A stretch of 64,000 nt of DNA, from assembly GCF_026642255.1 (NCBI RefSeq), contig NZ_CP113264.1, positions 5,456,001 to 5,520,000 of the forward strand. Reading direction: 5' to 3'. Below the pieces are notes generated by a model that saw only the letters and a list, made by a program, of their open reading frames with translations, was not told where the DNA came from and did no database searches. The stretch is from Streptomonospora nanhaiensis. Lineage in GTDB: Bacteria > Actinomycetota > Actinomycetes > Streptosporangiales > Streptosporangiaceae. This document shows, in pieces, positions 61,018 to 64,000 of this stretch; position 1 is the first letter of the stretch; each line of letters begins with the position of its first letter. The translations under genes and the position numbers were made by a program.

Positions 61018-64000
61018 ATGAGTCGTGTGTCGCATCCCCTCGAACGCTTCGGACCGGCCACGCGGACCTGGTTCGACCAGGCCTTCCCCGCCGGCCCGAC
61101 CCCGGCGCAGACGGGCGCCTGGGAGTCCGTCGCCGGGGGGAGCAACACGCTCGTGGTGGCCCCGACGGGGTCGGGCAAGACCCTCTCCGCGTTCCTGTGG
61201 TCCCTGGACCGCCTGCTCGCCTCTCCCCCTCCCGAGGACCGCTCCAGGCGGTGCCGCGTGCTCTACGTCTCCCCGCTCAAGGCGCTGGCCGCGGACGTGG
61301 AGCGCAACCTGCGCGTCCCCCTCGCGGGGATCGCGGCCGCGGCCGGCGCCGCGGGCCGGGACCTGTCCCCGGTCACCGTGGGCGTGCGCACCGGGGACAC
61401 CCCCGCCGACGAGCGGCGCAGGCTCGCCACCCGTCCTCCGGACGTCCTCATCACGACGCCCGAGTCGCTGTTCCTCGTGCTCACCTCGCGCGCCCGCGAG
61501 GGGCTCTCGGGGGTGGAGACGGTGATCGTGGACGAGGTGCACGCCCTGGCGGGCACCAAGCGCGGGGCCCACCTGGCGCTGAGCCTGGAACGGCTGGAGG
61601 CCCTGCTGGAGCGGCCCGCGCAGCGGATCGGCCTGTCGGCGACCGTGCGCCCGCCCGAGCTCGTCGCCGGGTTCCTCGGCGGAGCCGCGATCGTCTGCCC
61701 GCCCGACTCCCCCGGCCTGGACCTGCGCGTGGTGGTGCCCGTCCCCGACATGGAGGAGCCCGACGCCCCGGAGGCGGCGGCCCTGCCGCCCGGCGCCCCG
61801 GAGGAGACGGGCGCGGAGCCCGGCGCCCCGGAGGAGACGGGCGCGGAGCCCGGCGCCCCGGAGGAGACGGGCGCGGAGCCCGCGCCGCTCCCCGGGGACC
61901 CGGACGCGGAGGGGCTCGGCGGGGACGCTCCCCCCGGCCGCCCCGGGCCGCTCGCCCCCCGGCCCCGCGCCGACGACGCCGGGAAGCTCCCGGAGCCGGA
62001 CCCGCGCGGCCTCGGAACCCGTCGGGGAGGGTCCATCTGGCCGCACGTCGAGCGCCGGGTCCTGGACCTCGTCGAGTCCCACCGGTCCACGATCGTCTTC
62101 ACCAACGGCAGGCGCACGGCCGAGAAGCTGTGCGCCCGCGTCAACGACCTGTACGCGGAGCGGCACGGATCCGAGCTCCCGCCGGAGGGGCCGGCCGCGC
62201 AGGTCATGGGCCAGTCCGGCCAGAGCAGGGGCGGGGAGGCGGTGGTGGCGCGCGCCCACCACGGCTCGATGTCCAAGGCCGAGCGGGCGCTGATCGAGGA
62301 CGACCTCAAGGCGGGGCGCCTGCGCTGCGTGGTGGCCACCTCCAGCCTGGAGCTGGGCGTGGACATGGGCGCGGTCGACCTCGTGGTCCAGGTGGCCGCG
62401 CCGCCGTCGGTCGCCAGCGGGCTGCAGAGGGTCGGGCGGGCCGGGCACCGGGTCGGCGAGACCTCGCAGGGCGTGTTCCTCCCCCAGTTCCGGGGGGACC
62501 TGCTGGCGACGACCGTGGTCGCCGAACGCATGCGCGCGGGCGGCATCGAACGGCTGGAGATGCCGCTCAACCCGCTGGACGTGCTGTCCCAGCACATCGT
62601 GGCGATGGTGGCCATGGACGACTGGCCGGTGGCCGAGCTGGCCGCCCTGGTGCGGCGGGCGGCCCCGTTCGCCGACCTGGCCGACTCCGTGCTGGAGTCG
62701 GTCCTGGACATGCTCTCGGGCCGCTACCCCTCGGACGAGTTCGCCGAGCTGCGCCCGCGCGTCGTGTGGGACCGGGAGGCGGACGTCCTGCGCGCGCGGC
62801 CGGGGGCGCAGCGGCTGGCCGTGATCAGCGGCGGCACCATCCCCGACCGCGGCCTGTACGGCGTGCACCTCGCGGGGCAGGACGGGGGCAGGGCGCCCAC
62901 CAGGGTCGGCGAGCTGGACGAGGAGATGGTCTACGAGTCGCGCGTCGGCGACGTGTTCGTGCTGGGCTCCACGTCGTGGCGGATCGAGGCGATCACCGCC
63001 GACCGGGTCCTGGTCTCCCCGGCGCCGGGCAGACCGGGCCGGATGCCGTTCTGGAAGGCCGACGCCCAGGGCCGCCCGGTGGAGCTGGGCCGCGCGATCG
63101 GCGCCATGACCAGGCAGCTCGCCGACTCCGGCCCGGAGGAGGCGCTGGCCCTGGCCGAGGGCGCCGGACTGGACCGCTGGGCCGCCCGGAACCTGGTGGC
63201 CTACGTCGCCGACCAGCGGTGGGCCACCGGCCAGGTGCCGGACGAGCGGACGGTCGTGGTCGAGCGCTTCCGCGACCAGGTCGGCGACTGGCGCGCGGTG
63301 GTCCACTCGCCGCTCGGGGCCCGGGTCCACGCGCCGTGGGCGCTGGCGATCGCGGCCCGGGTGCGGGAGCGGTTCGGGGCGGACGCCCAGGTGGTGCACG
63401 GCGACGACGGGATCGTGCTGCGGCTGCCCGACTCCGAGGGGCTCGACCGCGCGGGCGGGCTGGCCGACCTGGTGGCGCTGGACCCCGAGACGGTGGAGGG
63501 GGTCGTCACCGACGAGCTGACCGGTTCGGCCCTGTTCGCCTCCCGGTTCCGGGAGTGCGCGGCGCGGGCCCTGCTGCTCCCCCGCCAGCGCCCGGACCGG
63601 CGGATGCCGCTGTGGCAGCAGAGGCTGCGGGCCTCGCACCTGCTGTCGGTGGCGGGGCGGTACGGGTCGTTCCCGATCGTGCTGGAGACGGTGCGCGAGT
63701 GCCTTCGCGACGTGTTCGACGTGCCCGCGCTGGTGGAGGTGCTCCGCGACCTCCGTGCGAGGCGGACACGGGTGGTGGAGGTGCGCACGGAGCGCGCGTC
63801 GCCGTTCGCGCAGTCGCTGCTGATGGAGTACACGGCGGCGTTCCTGTACGAGGGCGACGCCCCGGCCGCCGAGGTGCGCGCGCAGGCCCTCACCCTGGAC
63901 CCGTCCCTGCTGGCCGACCTCCTGGGCCACGCCGACCTGCGGGACCTGCTCGACCCCGACGTGGTGGAGCACGTCGGCGCCCTGCTCCAGCGGACCGCCG
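61018..64000 (+). CDS. Lhr-type DEAD/DEAH ATP-dependent helicase (3' end cut by window)
   Basis: At least 994 residues; full Lhr proteins are ~1500. Motif I is APTGSGKTLSAFL (near residue 45), then YVSPLKALAADVERNL, TPESLF, DEVHAL and LSATVRPPE. A ~100-residue Pro/Gly/Glu linker with 30-bp DNA repeats separates the two RecA-like domains. The second has FTNGRRTAEKLCARVNDL, VARAHHGSMSKAERALIEDDLKAG, VATSSLELGVDMGAVDLV and QRVGRAGHRVG, followed by the Lhr winged-helix core. Lhr is a 3'-5' helicase linked to DNA damage repair. It lies next to the recA region. Confidence 0.95.
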   Translation, partial: MSRVSHPLERFGPATRTWFDQAFPAGPTPAQTGAWESVAGGSNTLVVAPTGSGKTLSAFLWSLDRLLASPPPEDRSRRCRVLYVSPLKALAADVERNLRVPLAGIAAAAGAAGRDLSPVTVGVRTGDTPADERRRLATRPPDVLITTPESLFLVLTSRAREGLSGVETVIVDEVHALAGTKRGAHLALSLERLEALLERPAQRIGLSATVRPPELVAGFLGGAAIVCPPDSPGLDLRVVVPVPDMEEPDAPEAAALPPGAPEETGAEPGAPEETGAEPGAPEETGAEPAPLPGDPDAEGLGGDAPPGRPGPLAPRPRADDAGKLPEPDPRGLGTRRGGSIWPHVERRVLDLVESHRSTIVFTNGRRTAEKLCARVNDLYAERHGSELPPEGPAAQVMGQSGQSRGGEAVVARAHHGSMSKAERALIEDDLKAGRLRCVVATSSLELGVDMGAVDLVVQVAAPPSVASGLQRVGRAGHRVGETSQGVFLPQFRGDLLATTVVAERMRAGGIERLEMPLNPLDVLSQHIVAMVAMDDWPVAELAALVRRAAPFADLADSVLESVLDMLSGRYPSDEFAELRPRVVWDREADVLRARPGAQRLAVISGGTIPDRGLYGVHLAGQDGGRAPTRVGELDEEMVYESRVGDVFVLGSTSWRIEAITADRVLVSPAPGRPGRMPFWKADAQGRPVELGRAIGAMTRQLADSGPEEALALAEGAGLDRWAARNLVAYVADQRWATGQVPDERTVVVERFRDQVGDWRAVVHSPLGARVHAPWALAIAARVRERFGADAQVVHGDDGIVLRLPDSEGLDRAGGLADLVALDPETVEGVVTDELTGSALFASRFRECAARALLLPRQRPDRRMPLWQQRLRASHLLSVAGRYGSFPIVLETVRECLRDVFDVPALVEVLRDLRARRTRVVEVRTERASPFAQSLLMEYTAAFLYEGDAPAAEVRAQALTLDPSLLADLLGHADLRDLLDPDVVEHVGALLQRTA
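61789..61878 (+). repeat. 30-bp in-frame tandem repeat in lhr linker (3 exact copies)
   Basis: Three identical 30-bp units encode GAPEETGAEP three times, in the inter-domain linker of the Lhr-type helicase. The reading frame is kept. Exact identity suggests recent expansion by slippage. Confidence 0.95.

Noticed and set aside
60745..63972. A 1075-codon minus-strand frame
   Set aside because: It is antisense to the Lhr-type helicase; only its final 64 residues (DUF3046 at 60745-60939) are real.

Overview
The window is very GC-rich, densely coded actinobacterial chromosome. Gene content and order (hrcA-dnaJ-rsmE with a CIRCE element, phoH-ybeY-CBS-era, DUF3097, hemW, lepA, rpsT, holA, comEA-comEC, hflX, dapF, miaA, miaB, gluABCD, recX-recA-DUF3046-lhr) suggest a Streptosporangiales-type actinomycete, possibly Nocardiopsis or a relative. 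That placement is inference from gene families and codon bias; I ran no search. There is no rRNA, tRNA, CRISPR array, insertion sequence or prophage that I can support. It reads as core chromosome carrying several accessory inserts.

Layout. 1-2.2 kb: a DUF6986/HpcH-like lyase (cut by the window edge) divergent from an IclR regulator. 2.2-7.4 kb: leftward phoH, ybeY, CBS membrane protein, degenerate cytidine-deaminase-like protein and era, plus a HIT protein. 7.6-9 kb: sigma factor and an acidic membrane protein. 9-12 kb: heat-shock operon hrcA-dnaJ-rsmE. 12-16.3 kb: DUF3097, two DUF4870 proteins, hemW. 16.4-23.5 kb: a maltose/oligosaccharide locus (LacI regulator, GH13 glucosidase, malEFG-like transporter). 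23.6-34.6 kb: lepA, an anchored protein of unknown function, rpsT, comEA, comEC, a PPOX-fold/globin pair, holA. 34.6-37.9 kb: imidazolonepropionase-like enzyme and hflX. 38.2-44.3 kb: malate synthase and glycolate oxidase glcDEF. 44.6-46.3 kb: ECF-type sigma factor with a membrane protein. 46.4-52.3 kb: dapF, miaA, a TetR-P450 pair, miaB. 52.6-56.1 kb: glutamate transporter gluABCD. 56.2-64 kb: S9 peptidase, VOC protein, recX, recA, DUF3046, lhr (cut by the right edge).

How genes work together. The most interesting signal is a 15-bp imperfect palindrome of the form TTYY-N7-RRAA. It occurs as a tandem pair with 20-21 bp centre spacing in both the lyase/iclR intergenic region and the malate synthase promoter, with single copies before iclR and between malate synthase and glcD. 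This predicts that the IclR protein at 1.4 kb controls glycolate-to-glyoxylate-to-malate genes about 37 kb away. The sugar locus carries CTTGCAAG-type operators at both the glucosidase and malE promoters, as expected for a MalR-type LacI regulator.

Other points worth a second look are exact 51-bp repeats with G-quadruplex potential inside glcE, a 30-bp repeat in the lhr linker, a MalF with a large extracytoplasmic insertion, a ComEA with a very long disordered N-terminus, and a terminator-like hairpin in the gluABCD leader.
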